Positions 1-8,562 of a DNA stretch of 64,000 nt are shown one piece after another (the first letter of the stretch is position 1; every line of letters begins with the position of its first letter). The notes under the pieces are model-generated. The model made no database searches and was not told where the DNA came from. It saw nothing but the letters and a program-made list of their open reading frames with translations. Location of the stretch: NCBI RefSeq assembly GCF_006715765.1, contig NZ_VFNV01000001.1, positions 372,001 to 436,000 of the forward strand. The letters are read 5' to 3'. Source of the stretch: Rarobacter incanus (lineage in GTDB: Bacteria; Actinomycetota; Actinomycetes; Actinomycetales; Cellulomonadaceae). The position numbers were made by a program, and so were the translations under genes.

Positions 1-702
1 GCGCCGTCCCGGCGCCTCCTGCGGATTCTTGCGCCGCGTTTCACCCGGGCGCAACTACTGGCCGCATTGCTGAGCGCCGTCGTGGGGTTCGCGGTGGTGG
101 TGCAGGTCAACCAGACCCAGTCTGACGGTCTTAGCAGCTTGCGGCAGGCGGATCTGGTCCGGTTGCTTGATGAGGTGACACAACGCGGTCAAACCCTTGA
201 CACGGAAAGGCAGGAACTCCAGGCGCAGGTCAACCGGCTCCAGGAAAGCTCCAGCGCGGATCAGGCGGCACGCGATGCGGCGCGCCAGGCCCAGCTAACC
301 CAGCAGGTCCTGTCCGGCGAGATACCGGTCCAGGGCGAGGGAATTACCGTGACCGTGACCGGCACGGTTTCGGTCGCAACGATGGTGAGCGTGCTACAGG
401 AATTACGAAACGCCGGCGCGGAGGCAATTTCGGTCAACGACGTGCGGATCATCGTATCTTCGGGCGTGACGCTTTCCGGCACGTCGCTGGCTATAGACGG
501 TCAGGTGCTGGAGCAACCGTATGTCTGGCGGGCGATTGGCGATCCCTCGACGCTGCAACCGGCCCTGGAGATCCCGGGCGGGGCCCTTGCGTCCTTGCGT
601 AACGGTGGCGCCAAGGCGACCGTCACGCAATCAGACGACTTGCAGATTGCCGCGATTGCAGACCCGCCGGACCCCAGCTACGCGGAGGAAGAAAGCAAAT
701 AG
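1..702 (+). CDS. DUF881 family protein, 5' end outside the window
   Basis: The reading frame is open from base 1 to the stop at 700-702, so the true start lies upstream. What remains has a hydrophobic membrane segment at the start (LLAALLSAVVGFAVVVQV), then a coiled-coil stretch rich in Gln/Glu (about residues 40-80), then the alpha/beta DUF881 domain with its GEGITVTVTG and LRNAGAEAISVNDVRI motifs. DUF881 proteins are single-pass, outward-facing proteins of unknown function found in actinobacteria and firmicutes. In mycobacteria they sit just upstream of gcvH-garA-merR; here the next gene is directly garA. The TTG at 67 is only an internal in-frame codon. Family assignment is firm; function is unknown. 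Confidence 0.85.
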   Translation, partial: APSRRLLRILAPRFTRAQLLAALLSAVVGFAVVVQVNQTQSDGLSSLRQADLVRLLDEVTQRGQTLDTERQELQAQVNRLQESSSADQAARDAARQAQLTQQVLSGEIPVQGEGITVTVTGTVSVATMVSVLQELRNAGAEAISVNDVRIIVSSGVTLSGTSLAIDGQVLEQPYVWRAIGDPSTLQPALEIPGGALASLRNGGAKATVTQSDDLQIAAIADPPDPSYAEEESK

Positions 703-813
703 GTCTCGGCCGCGCCGGGGTCGTCACAATCCACAGGCATGCACGATAGAGTTGTAGCGGTTGACCTGCGGGTCAGCCCAGTTTTCCGTACTTTATGAGC
801 ATCGGGGGAGACC

Positions 814-1284
814 ATGCCAACAGAGGACCCGGCGGACCAGAAGCCTCAGGAGTCTGTAGTTCCCAACGTCGAGACGACGATCTCCTTTGGCACGCCCGAA
901 TCGACGGACAGCGCTCGGGCGCGGGTAGCGCTGTCTGCACAAGAAAGTGCACTGGTCCAGGCCCTGCCGGATGGCACATCGATCCTCATCGCGCACCAGG
1001 GACCCGGCAGCGGTTCGCGGTTCCTGCTCGACACCGACGCCGTGACGGCGGGCCGCAGCGAGCGCGCCGACATCTTCTTGGATGACGCGACGGTGTCGCG
1101 CAAGCACGCCGTTTTCGAACGCGCCGACGGGGGATTCCGCGTCCGCGATGTCGGTTCGTTGAACGGAACGTACCTCAATCGCGAACGGATCGACGCCGCT
1201 CTGCTGCACACGGGCGATGAGGTGCAGATCGGCAAGTTTCGACTGACCTATTACGCCAGCCCGCAGTCGGAATCCGGCCAGTGA
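814..1284 (+). CDS. garA: FHA-domain signalling protein, GarA/OdhI type
   Basis: 156 residues, about the family length. An N-terminal tail carries the ETT motif (residues 20-22, VETTISF) that protein kinases PknB/PknG phosphorylate in GarA. It is followed by a complete FHA fold: GRSERADI, VSRKHAVF, and SLNGTYLN, the phosphothreonine-binding signature. In mycobacteria and corynebacteria the unphosphorylated protein inhibits 2-oxoglutarate dehydrogenase and glutamate dehydrogenase; phosphorylation makes it bind itself and release them. Position between DUF881 and a MerR gene matches the mycobacterial garA locus, although gcvH is missing. The start ATG at 814 follows GGGGGAG. The stop overlaps a possible GTG of the next frame. 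Orthology is inferred from motif and context. Confidence 0.85.
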   Translation: MPTEDPADQKPQESVVPNVETTISFGTPESTDSARARVALSAQESALVQALPDGTSILIAHQGPGSGSRFLLDTDAVTAGRSERADIFLDDATVSRKHAVFERADGGFRVRDVGSLNGTYLNRERIDAALLHTGDEVQIGKFRLTYYASPQSESGQ

Positions 1285-1409
1285 CGCCCGCCTTCGCCCC
1301 ACGGGGTCGCTCCACAGCTGATGACGATGCGCATTGCGCGCGCGGGCCCGTTGCCGACGATTCGCCGCGCGGCGAGCGGTGGCCCCGGGGGTTTTCGCGC
1401 CGCGCTACC

Positions 1410-2075
1410 ATGCGGATTTCTGACGTCCTGGCCGCGCTGCAAGCCGAATTCCCGGCGGTAACGCACTCCAAATTGCGGTTCTTGGAAGAGCAGGGCCTGG
1501 TCGAACCTACCCGGACGGCATCCGGTTACCGCCAGTACAGCCCGGCGGACGTGCAACGCCTGCGGTTCGTGCTGGGGGAGCAGCGCGACCGCTACCTGCC
1601 GTTGAAGGTCATCAAGGAGAAGCTGGCGGATCTGGATGCAGGGCTGGACGCGAGCACGCAGCCGCTGATTCCGACGGTCATTTCGCGCGATGGAGTGACG
1701 GCCGCCAAGTCGCTGAGCATGTCGGTGAGAGCCGTCGCTCAGCGAACCTCGGTCGATGAATCAATCGTCAACGACTTTGTCCTGCAGGGACTCATCGACA
1801 CGGTCGGCAACGGCGAGTTGGCACCGTGGGCGGACGAAATCGTGCGTCTCGGTGCGGCGCTACAGGAGCAAGGATTGGACGTTCGGCACCTGCGGGCCCT
1901 GCACACGGCGGCGCAGCGCAATGCGGACCTGGTCGAGCAGGTAGTACGCTCCATCGGGCGTCCGGGGTCGCCCGCCACGCAGGCCCACCGGGCAAGCGTG
2001 GCGGCGGAAATCGGTGAGAACATATCCCAACTGTTCACGGCTTCCTTGCGTCAGGCGCTTGCCGAAATACGGTGA
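1410..2075 (+). CDS. ftsR: MerR-family regulator, FtsR-like (Rv1828 type)
   Basis: From ATG 1410 the protein is 221 residues and opens with a winged MerR helix-turn-helix (MRISDVLAALQ, then TASGYRQYSPADVQRLRF). A longer frame is open back to GTG 1281, but those 43 residues are Arg/Pro-rich and unlike the family, so ATG 1410 is preferred. The C-terminal half contains a second helical domain and no metal-binding cysteines. Its ortholog in Corynebacterium glutamicum (FtsR) activates ftsZ, and Rv1828 is the mycobacterial counterpart; the garA-merR-merR order supports this. The role here is inferred from synteny. Confidence 0.8.
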   Translation: MRISDVLAALQAEFPAVTHSKLRFLEEQGLVEPTRTASGYRQYSPADVQRLRFVLGEQRDRYLPLKVIKEKLADLDAGLDASTQPLIPTVISRDGVTAAKSLSMSVRAVAQRTSVDESIVNDFVLQGLIDTVGNGELAPWADEIVRLGAALQEQGLDVRHLRALHTAAQRNADLVEQVVRSIGRPGSPATQAHRASVAAEIGENISQLFTASLRQALAEIR

Positions 2076-2286
2076 CTCGTTCGCGTCTTTGCGCAGCAAG
2101 CCTAACCTTCTACTTGACCTTTAAGGATTGCTGACCGACACGCCGACAATGTCGTTGCTTACGGGCCACCCACTCCGTAGGTTTAGTGCGTGAGCCGGGA
2201 AGCCTCCGGCGATCATTCCGCGAACCTCGTGCCACCCCGAATTGGTGGCATGATGGTCCTATCACCAAGCAGTCGGAGGACTCCCA

Positions 2287-2865
2287 GTGAACGACACAAC
2301 TCACCGCCGCGGCGCCGCGAGTGACGCGCGGCCTGTGCGCACACAGGGCCTGCTCTTCGACGAGGACCTTCCCGAGCTTGACGGCTCCCAGGGATACCGC
2401 GGGCCGGTGGCTTGCAAGGCAGCAGGAATCACCTACAGGCAGTTGGACTACTGGGCTCGCACCGGCCTGGTGGAGCCCACGGTCAAGTCCGCGACCGGAT
2501 CCGGTACCCACCGGCTGTACAGCTTCCGGGACATCCTGGTCCTCAAGGTCGTCAAGCGCTTGCTGGATACGGGCGTTTCTTTGCAACAGATTCGCACCGC
2601 CGTCGAACACCTGCGCGAGCGCGGCGTCGAGGACCTGGCACAGATAACGTTGATGAGCGACGGCGCGTCCGTGTACGAATGCATGTCGGCTGATGACGTC
2701 GTCGATCTTGTGCAACGCGGGCAGGGCGTGTTCGGCATTGCCGTTGGGCGCGTCTGGCGCGAGGTTGAAGGCTCGCTAGCCGAACTGCCCACCGAACGCA
2801 TCGAGGAAGCCGCGACTTCTGGGGATGAATTGTCGGCACGGCGCAAGCGCCGCCAGGCTGGCTGA
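2287..2865 (+). CDS. MerR-family regulator, Rv1830 type
   Basis: 192 residues starting at GTG 2287, preceded by the ribosome site GGAGGA at 2276-2281. A MerR HTH lies near residues 38-105: ITYRQLDYWARTGLVEP, then HRLYSFRDILVLKVVKRLLD. The N-terminal tail is disordered and the C-terminal helical part lacks an obvious ligand-binding domain. Rv1830 and relatives are the second MerR gene downstream of garA and have been linked to cell-division control. In mycobacteria a DUF151 bifunctional nuclease gene lies between the two MerR genes; here there is only about 210 bp of non-coding sequence. A strong terminator follows. Confidence 0.8.
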   Translation: MNDTTHRRGAASDARPVRTQGLLFDEDLPELDGSQGYRGPVACKAAGITYRQLDYWARTGLVEPTVKSATGSGTHRLYSFRDILVLKVVKRLLDTGVSLQQIRTAVEHLRERGVEDLAQITLMSDGASVYECMSADDVVDLVQRGQGVFGIAVGRVWREVEGSLAELPTERIEEAATSGDELSARRKRRQAG

Positions 2866-2885
2866 GCGCCGCACGCGCGGTGGGG

Positions 2886-2913
2886 AAGGGACGAGGGGGC
2901 CTCGTCCCTTTTT
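2886..2913 (+). terminator. Rho-independent terminator after the garA-merR cluster
   Basis: A near-perfect 11-bp stem (AAGGGACGAGG / CCTCGTCCCTT) with a 3-nt loop runs into five T residues, 20 bp after the stop of the second MerR gene. Confidence 0.85.
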
Positions 2914-3123
2914 CATGTCCCGCATGCGAACATCGCGCTCCGTTAGTGCGATGCATTTCTGCCGCATAATGACATAACGTACATTATCGGCGGAATGTGA
3001 GAGGGGTGGAATCGACTAGACTGTCCACGGTAAATCTCGCAGCGTCGTGCTTGGCGGGAACAAATCCGGCCGGCGGCGCGTTATCGCCTACGGATCCTGA
3101 AGAACTCGGTATGGAGGCACTAC

Positions 3124-3477
3124 ATGGCGGACCGTTCCCTGCGGGGTATGTCGATCGGCTCAAAGAGCATGGAATCTGACGAGGGCGTAGATTTCGCGCC
3201 TCGCCAGGAAGCAATCTACGACTGCCCCAATGGCCACACGATCGTGCTTCCGTTTGCGCGCGAGGCAGAAATACCCGCGGCGTGGGAATGCCGCTGCGGC
3301 GCCGAGGCGGGACTTCGCGACCCGTCGCTCGCGTCCGCCGAGTCAGACGAAAAGCCCCAACGCCCGGTTCGCACGCACTGGGACATGCTGTTGGAACGCC
3401 GCAGCGAAGACGAGCTCAAGGTGCTGCTCGATGAGCGCCTCGACCTGCTGCGCGCCGGGAAACTGCGGCGCGGCTAG
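3124..3477 (+). CDS. rbpA: RNA polymerase-binding protein RbpA
   Basis: 117 residues, the normal RbpA length. The N-terminal tail (MADRSLRGMSIGSKS) matches the conserved core-binding tail. The beta-barrel core domain shows the YDCPNGHTIVLPFA and WECRCGAEA elements with cysteine pairs. The C-terminal sigma-interaction region RTHWDMLLERRSEDELKVLL is intact. RbpA is an actinobacteria-specific essential transcription factor that stabilises promoter complexes with the principal sigma factor. It faces ppm1 tail to tail, and rbpA-ppm1 adjacency is also seen in mycobacteria. The ATG at 3124 follows GGAGG at 3113-3117. Confidence 0.95.
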   Translation: MADRSLRGMSIGSKSMESDEGVDFAPRQEAIYDCPNGHTIVLPFAREAEIPAAWECRCGAEAGLRDPSLASAESDEKPQRPVRTHWDMLLERRSEDELKVLLDERLDLLRAGKLRRG

Positions 3478-3489
3478 CGCCCCGCAGCG

Positions 3490-4293
3490 TTAGCGGCGGC
3501 GCAGGCTACGCAGGCGCCCCTCGCAAGCCTTCACACCGGTGCGGCCCAATTCCCTGAGTTGGGCCGCACGGTGCTTTGCGCCCCAGACGGTAACGTTGAT
3601 GAGCGCCTCGCGCACAATTGCGCCGGTCATTTTCGATTCACCAGATTCGCGCTCGACGAACACGATCGGCGTTTCGATGATTCTGGCGCCCTGCTGGTGC
3701 AAGCGCCACAAGATGTCCACCTGAAAGCAGTACCCCTGCGAGGCGATGTCGCCCAGGTCCAGGGAGGCGATCGCGGCGGATCGATATGCCCTGAATCCCC
3801 CCGTGGCATCCCCGACGGGAAGCCCCAGCACGGCGTGCACAAACGTGTTGCCCGTGCGTGAGATCAGTTGCCGCGTGGGCGCCCAGTTCTCGGTGCGGCC
3901 GCCGCTGATCCAGCGAGATCCAAGCACGACCGCGGCATCGGGATACGCATCCAGCACAGCGAGCAGCTTCGGCAGATCCTCCGGGCGGTGCGAACCGTCC
4001 GCATCCATCTCGACCAGCACCTGGTACCCGCGCTCGAGTCCCCATCGAAACCCCGCCACGTAGGCAGTCCCCAGGCCCATCTTCCCGGCCCGGTGCAGCA
4101 CCTGGACGTGATCGTCGTCGGCCGCTAGCTTGTCGGCAATCGTGCCGGTCCCGTCGGGGCTGGCGTCGTCGACAACCAAGATGTCGGCTTGCGGCATCAA
4201 CCTGCGCACGCGCTCAACCGCCACGGGGATGGTCGTTGCCTCGTTGTATGTCGGCATCACAATGAGCGGGCGCTCGTTCTCGGGGTGGTTCAT
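3490..4293 (-). CDS. ppm1: Polyprenol-phosphate mannosyltransferase (Ppm1 catalytic domain)
   Basis: 267 residues, a GT-A glycosyltransferase of family 2. Motifs in order: VMPTYNEATTI, ILVVDDASPDGT, the DxD region VEMDADGSHRPEDLP, and GDATGGFRAYR. It transfers mannose from GDP-mannose to polyprenol phosphate on the inner membrane face, supplying mannose for lipoglycans and O-mannosylation. There is no membrane domain. In Mycobacterium tuberculosis this domain is fused to Lnt; here lnt is a separate gene at 17.3-18.9 kb. Lies tail to tail with rbpA, 12 bp apart. Confidence 0.9.
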   Translation of the reverse strand: MNHPENERPLIVMPTYNEATTIPVAVERVRRLMPQADILVVDDASPDGTGTIADKLAADDDHVQVLHRAGKMGLGTAYVAGFRWGLERGYQVLVEMDADGSHRPEDLPKLLAVLDAYPDAAVVLGSRWISGGRTENWAPTRQLISRTGNTFVHAVLGLPVGDATGGFRAYRSAAIASLDLGDIASQGYCFQVDILWRLHQQGARIIETPIVFVERESGESKMTGAIVREALINVTVWGAKHRAAQLRELGRTGVKACEGRLRSLRRR

Positions 4294-4366
4294 CGTGTCG
4301 ATTCTCTAGGACAAAGTTGTAGGACCGCGTGACGATCTTATATTCCTTGGGGCGGGGTTTTGTGTG

Positions 4367-7183
4367 TCACACCCCGCTGTATGCCACCACTCCCCTGCGC
4401 ACGGCGTCCATGGCGGCAAGGCTGGTGGCGCGTAGCTTCGGCTGGGGAGCAACCGAAGCGATCTGATCCAACACGTCCAGGACCTGCTTCGACCAGCGCA
4501 CAAAATCGCCCGCGGCCATTTCCGTTCCTCCCAGGGTTGCCTCGAGCGTACGGCCGGCGGCCCACCTGAACATCGGCCCGGCCAGGCCCAATTCCGGCTT
4601 CGGGGTCGGATCGAGCCTGCTATCGACTTCTGCCTCCGCGATCGCGGACCAGACTCGGAAGGTGTCGTCGATGGCGTACGCCAGCCGTCCGGTGGGACCG
4701 CCCGGCACGTGCTGTCCGCCCCCGCCCTCACGGCGGCCATCGAAGACCGCCGTGGCAACGACCGCGGCCAGTTGCGGCGCCGACAGGTGTGCCCAAATCC
4801 CCTGGCGCAGGCACTGCGCGATCAGCAGGTCCTTTTCGGAATAGATGCGCCGCAGCAACGCGCCCGCATCGGACAGGCGCGTTTCGGTGCCGGTGCGCTC
4901 AATGTAGCCCAGCCGCAACAAGACCTTACACACGGCATCGAAGCGCGCCACGATTGATCCGGTTCGACCCTGGATCCGCCGCGTGAGTCGCGCATGTTCG
5001 GCCGAAAGGTCCATGTATCGGCGCGCCCAGCGCTCGTGTTCGGTGCGTTCGGGGCATCCATGGCACGGGTGGGCGCGCAGCGCACCGCGCAATTCGGTGA
5101 CCCGGGCCGATTCCTGTGCGCCGCCCGGGGCGCGTTTCGTCGTGGGTGCGCTTTCGGCTCGCTGGGCACCGCGGGCGATAGCCCGGACCTCGTTCATAAC
5201 CTCCGTGCGATGGGACGCCTTGCGCGGATTGAAGCCGCGCGGCAGCCGCATGCGTCCGACGACGTCAAAGCCATCGGGCGCGTCCCCGGCCGCAAGCATC
5301 CGGAATCGCCCTTCCCACAGCACGGGGACCCGCGCGCCCTCGAAGGTAATCTCCGGGCCACCCAGCACCGCGACGGCCGTGCTACGACGACGCTGGCGCA
5401 CCGCGATGACGTCACCGCGCCGCAACCGTTCGATCTTGCGTGATAGCACCCGCCGGTCCTGCGCGTTGCGATCCTTGCGCTCCTGCTTTTCGGCGCGGCT
5501 CAGCTCGGCGCGCAGTTCCATGTACTCCAGGAAATTGCCGCGGTCGCATTGGGCGGCCTCGCGGTACCCGTCCAAGGCGCGCTGCTGCTCCGCCGCCTGC
5601 CGCGCCAAACCCACGACCCCGCGGTCGGCCTGGAACTGCGCCAGCGACATCTCCAGGATGTCGCGGGTGCGCTGGTCGCCCACCGTCGCGATTAAGTTCG
5701 CCGACATGTTGTACGTCGGACGGAAACTCGAAGTGAGCGGGTAGGTGCGGGTGCCGGCCAGGCCCGCCAGCGCGGTTGGGTCAAATCCCATGTGATCGAC
5801 GACGACTGCGTGCCCCTCGACATCGATTCCCCGGCGCCCGGCCCGCCCCGTCAACTGCGTGTATTCACCGGCCGTCAGCGCCACGTGGCCGGAACCGTCC
5901 CACTTGACCAGCTTCTCAAGGACGACCGTGCGCGCGGGCATGTTGATGCCGAGCGCCAGCGTCTCGGTCGCAAACACCACCTTGACCAGTCCCTGCGAAA
6001 ACAATTGCTCAACTATTTCCTTGAATAGCGGCAACATCCCCGCGTGGTGGGCGGCAATTCCGCGCTCCAGCGCCTGCAGCCACGACTCGAAGTGTAGAAC
6101 GCTCAAATCTCCGGCGGGCACGCCCAGGCACTGCGCCTCCGCGATCTCGCGGATCTCGAACTGTTCGCGCGGCGTCGTGAGGGTAATCCCCGCCGCGAGG
6201 CACTGATCGACGGCGGCCTCGCACCCCTGCCGCGAAAAGATGAAGTAGATCGCCGGCAACAAATCGGCGTCCGCGAGCAGGTCCACCACGGAGAACCGGG
6301 ACACCTTTCCGCCGCTATTATTCCGACGAGGATTCCCCCTCCCCTCGGCCCCGCGCCTGCCTTGAAATTTCGCCAATTCGGGGTTCAACGGCAGATCCGC
6401 GCTCGACTGCGGAGCCTGCGCCCCGCGCGAGAATCCGCTGTCCTGGTCCGCGTGCGCCACGCCCTCGCGGTAGCTGTACAAGTCAACGAGACGCAGCGCG
6501 CCGGGCGCCTCAATGCTGCCGCCGCGCCGGGTGACGATGTGCTGCCACAGCGGGACGGGCCGGTGGTCCGAAACGATGACGTCGATGTCGCCGCGAACCT
6601 CGGCGAGCCAGGACCCGAATTCCTCGATGTTGGAAACGGTCGCCGACAGCGCGACGATCTGCACCGACTGCGCCAGGTGCAATATGATTTCTTCCCACAC
6701 CGGGCCCCGGAATCGATCGGCGAGGTAATGCACCTCATCCAGGATGACGTAGCCAAGGTTGTCCAGCCCCGGAGACGAGGCGTACAGCATGTTTCGCAAA
6801 ACCTCGGTGGTCATCACCACGACCGGCGCGTCGCCGTTGACCGAGACGTCGCCGGTCAGCAGCCCAACGTTGTCGCGGCCGTGCGCGCGCACTAGGTCGT
6901 GATACTTCTGGTTGCTGAGGGCCTTGATCGGGGTCGTGTAGAACGCGCGCTGTCCCCTGACTAGCGCGATGTGGACGGCGAACTCCCCCACCACCGTCTT
7001 CCCGGCGCCGGTGGGAGCTGCCACCAGCACACCGGCACCGCGCTCGATGGATTGGCAACCGCGTATCTGGAAATCATCGAGCGGGTACGGCAGATTCGCG
7101 GCAAACCTGCCGGATTCGCTCTTTTCGAAGGCCCGGCGTCGCCGATCGTGTTCGTAGCGCTGCGCGGGGGTCGGTTCGGTCAC
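4367..7183 (-). CDS. helY: Ski2/Mtr4-like DEVH-box helicase (HelY family)
   Basis: 938 residues. Walker A AAPTGAGKT at about residues 55-63, DEVH in LDEVHYLADRF, and helicase motif VI in QLTGRAGRRGID are all present. A low-complexity insertion (Gly/Arg/Asn-rich) splits the two RecA domains near residue 270-300. The C-terminal part is the DSHCT-type helical domain common to Mtr4/HelY. The protein is predicted to unwind RNA (or DNA) in an ATP-dependent manner; a cellular substrate is not established for the bacterial branch. Gene order helY-tatC-tatA-pafC-pafB on one strand matches mycobacteria. The end overlaps a weak GC-rich hairpin (4352-4377) without a T run. Confidence 0.9.
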   Translation of the reverse strand: MTEPTPAQRYEHDRRRRAFEKSESGRFAANLPYPLDDFQIRGCQSIERGAGVLVAAPTGAGKTVVGEFAVHIALVRGQRAFYTTPIKALSNQKYHDLVRAHGRDNVGLLTGDVSVNGDAPVVVMTTEVLRNMLYASSPGLDNLGYVILDEVHYLADRFRGPVWEEIILHLAQSVQIVALSATVSNIEEFGSWLAEVRGDIDVIVSDHRPVPLWQHIVTRRGGSIEAPGALRLVDLYSYREGVAHADQDSGFSRGAQAPQSSADLPLNPELAKFQGRRGAEGRGNPRRNNSGGKVSRFSVVDLLADADLLPAIYFIFSRQGCEAAVDQCLAAGITLTTPREQFEIREIAEAQCLGVPAGDLSVLHFESWLQALERGIAAHHAGMLPLFKEIVEQLFSQGLVKVVFATETLALGINMPARTVVLEKLVKWDGSGHVALTAGEYTQLTGRAGRRGIDVEGHAVVVDHMGFDPTALAGLAGTRTYPLTSSFRPTYNMSANLIATVGDQRTRDILEMSLAQFQADRGVVGLARQAAEQQRALDGYREAAQCDRGNFLEYMELRAELSRAEKQERKDRNAQDRRVLSRKIERLRRGDVIAVRQRRRSTAVAVLGGPEITFEGARVPVLWEGRFRMLAAGDAPDGFDVVGRMRLPRGFNPRKASHRTEVMNEVRAIARGAQRAESAPTTKRAPGGAQESARVTELRGALRAHPCHGCPERTEHERWARRYMDLSAEHARLTRRIQGRTGSIVARFDAVCKVLLRLGYIERTGTETRLSDAGALLRRIYSEKDLLIAQCLRQGIWAHLSAPQLAAVVATAVFDGRREGGGGQHVPGGPTGRLAYAIDDTFRVWSAIAEAEVDSRLDPTPKPELGLAGPMFRWAAGRTLEATLGGTEMAAGDFVRWSKQVLDVLDQIASVAPQPKLRATSLAAMDAVRRGVVAYSGV

Positions 7184-7195
7184 CCGGGGCTCCTT

Positions 7196-7969
7196 CTATA
7201 GACCGTCAGCCAATGCGGCATTGCGGCGCGCTATCCGCCGGTCATGCGACCAGCACACCACCAGCGCAATGCCGTACAGCAAACATATGGGTATGGCCAC
7301 CAGGATCATGGTCCACGCATCTGGCGTGGGAGTCATGACGGCGGAGAAAGTGAAGGCCAGGACGACCGCCCAGCGCCAACCGTGCGCCCACGTGGACGCC
7401 ATGACGATTCCCGCGAAGTTGAGCGCGACCATGACGATTGGAAGCACAAACGCTAGGCCGAACGCGATCATCAGGCGCATGACGAACGAGAGATACGCCT
7501 GCGCGTCAGTGAGGTTGGTGGCCCCGCGCGGCACGAATTCTGTCAGCACCAGCACCGCCCGCGGCAGGACCAGCCAACCGAGCGCCGCCCCCGCCGCGAA
7601 CATGGGAAAGGCCGCCCCCACGAAGCCCAGCGCGTAGCGACGTTCCCGCGTCTTCAACCCCGGAGTGATGAAAGCCCACAACTGATAGAGCCACCACGGC
7701 GAGGTGCCGATCAGGCCCAGGAACAGCGCGACCTTGAGCCGCACGTCGAACGCCGAGGTCATCCCCGTGAAGTTGATGTTTATGATCGAGCCGTTGCGGG
7801 CCGCGGCTTCCAACAGCGGGCGTTGCATCGTGTCGAAGACCGGATTGAACGCGAACCATCCGGCGATCGCCCCCAGCACGACGCCGATGAGCGAAAGCAG
7901 CAATCGCTTACGCAGTTCGGCCAGGTGCTGCGCCAGCGGCATCCGCCGCGATGCATTGTCTTTTGCCAC
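7196..7969 (-). CDS. tatC: Twin-arginine translocase subunit TatC
   Basis: 257 residues with six predicted membrane helices. The conserved N-terminal motif MPLAQHLAELRKRLL and the second signature LIGTSPWWLYQLWAFITPGL are seen. TatC recognises twin-arginine signal peptides and, with TatA, forms the translocase for folded proteins. The start is 3 bp from the tatA stop, implying translational coupling. No tatB is adjacent, as usual where tatB sits elsewhere or is absent. Confidence 0.95.
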   Translation of the reverse strand: MAKDNASRRMPLAQHLAELRKRLLLSLIGVVLGAIAGWFAFNPVFDTMQRPLLEAAARNGSIININFTGMTSAFDVRLKVALFLGLIGTSPWWLYQLWAFITPGLKTRERRYALGFVGAAFPMFAAGAALGWLVLPRAVLVLTEFVPRGATNLTDAQAYLSFVMRLMIAFGLAFVLPIVMVALNFAGIVMASTWAHGWRWAVVLAFTFSAVMTPTPDAWTMILVAIPICLLYGIALVVCWSHDRRIARRNAALADGL

Positions 7970-7971
7970 CG

Positions 7972-8202
7972 CTACTTGTGGTCGTCCCGGCCCGTGTCAT
8001 CCTTGCCGGCGCCCTGATCCGTCGGGTCGCTGCTGTTCAGGTCCTTCATTTCCTTGCGGAATACCTTCATCGACTGGCCAAGGTTCTTGGCGATGGACGG
8101 CAAGCGCGCGGCACCGAATACGATGACAAGCACAATGATCAAAATGATCCAGTGGCTAGGTTCACGTAGTCCCGGCACGTCTCGCTCCTCATAATCCGAC
8201 AA
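7972..8202 (-). CDS. tatA: Twin-arginine translocase subunit TatA
   Basis: 76 residues. One membrane helix (HWIILIIVLVIVFGAARLP) ends in the conserved FG pair, followed by the amphipathic helix (SIAKNLGQSMKVFRKEMKDL) and a polar tail rich in Asp/Lys. It forms the variable-size pore of the Tat system with TatC, whose gene follows 3 bp downstream. ATG 8202 is used; it lies after the C-terminal end of the small membrane-protein gene with a 39-bp gap. Confidence 0.92.
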   Translation of the reverse strand: MSDYEERDVPGLREPSHWIILIIVLVIVFGAARLPSIAKNLGQSMKVFRKEMKDLNSSDPTDQGAGKDDTGRDDHK

Positions 8203-8241
8203 CAGGTCTGGCCCAGTCTAGTTCACCGCCGGGCACTTAGG

Positions 8242-8553
8242 TCACTCGTTGAAGTGCGACCACTGGCCCCAGCGAATTCGGTAGCGCGCGTACCGCTCCT
8301 GGCGGCGCAGCGCGCGCGCCAGCCGGCGTTCGTTTCTGTACGCCCGAGCGGCATCCACATCACCCAACGCGACTATTGGCCGCGGCAACGTACCCACGTC
8401 AGGGTGTCGCTGTCCCACCGCTTCCTCGAGTCGACTAAGCGCGTTTTCCGCGGTGTTCATGAGGTTGCGTGCACGTCGCCACAGCCACCAGGCTAACAGC
8501 CCCGTCCACACCGCGGCCGCCACGGCCAGGATGACCCACATCCACCAACGCAT
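8242..8553 (-). CDS. Small membrane-anchored protein of unknown function
   Basis: 103 residues. One N-terminal membrane helix (WVILAVAAAVWTGLLAWWL) is followed by an Arg-rich, helical cytoplasmic part (ARNLMNTAENALSRLEEAV and a basic tail). No catalytic motif is recognised. It is sandwiched between pafC and tatA on the same strand with 9-bp and 39-bp gaps, so it is likely cotranscribed. The TM-plus-basic-helix layout is common among unannotated actinobacterial proteins at this position. Function unknown. Confidence 0.65.
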   Translation of the reverse strand: MRWWMWVILAVAAAVWTGLLAWWLWRRARNLMNTAENALSRLEEAVGQRHPDVGTLPRPIVALGDVDAARAYRNERRLARALRRQERYARYRIRWGQWSHFNE

Positions 8554-8562
8554 GGATAAAGG

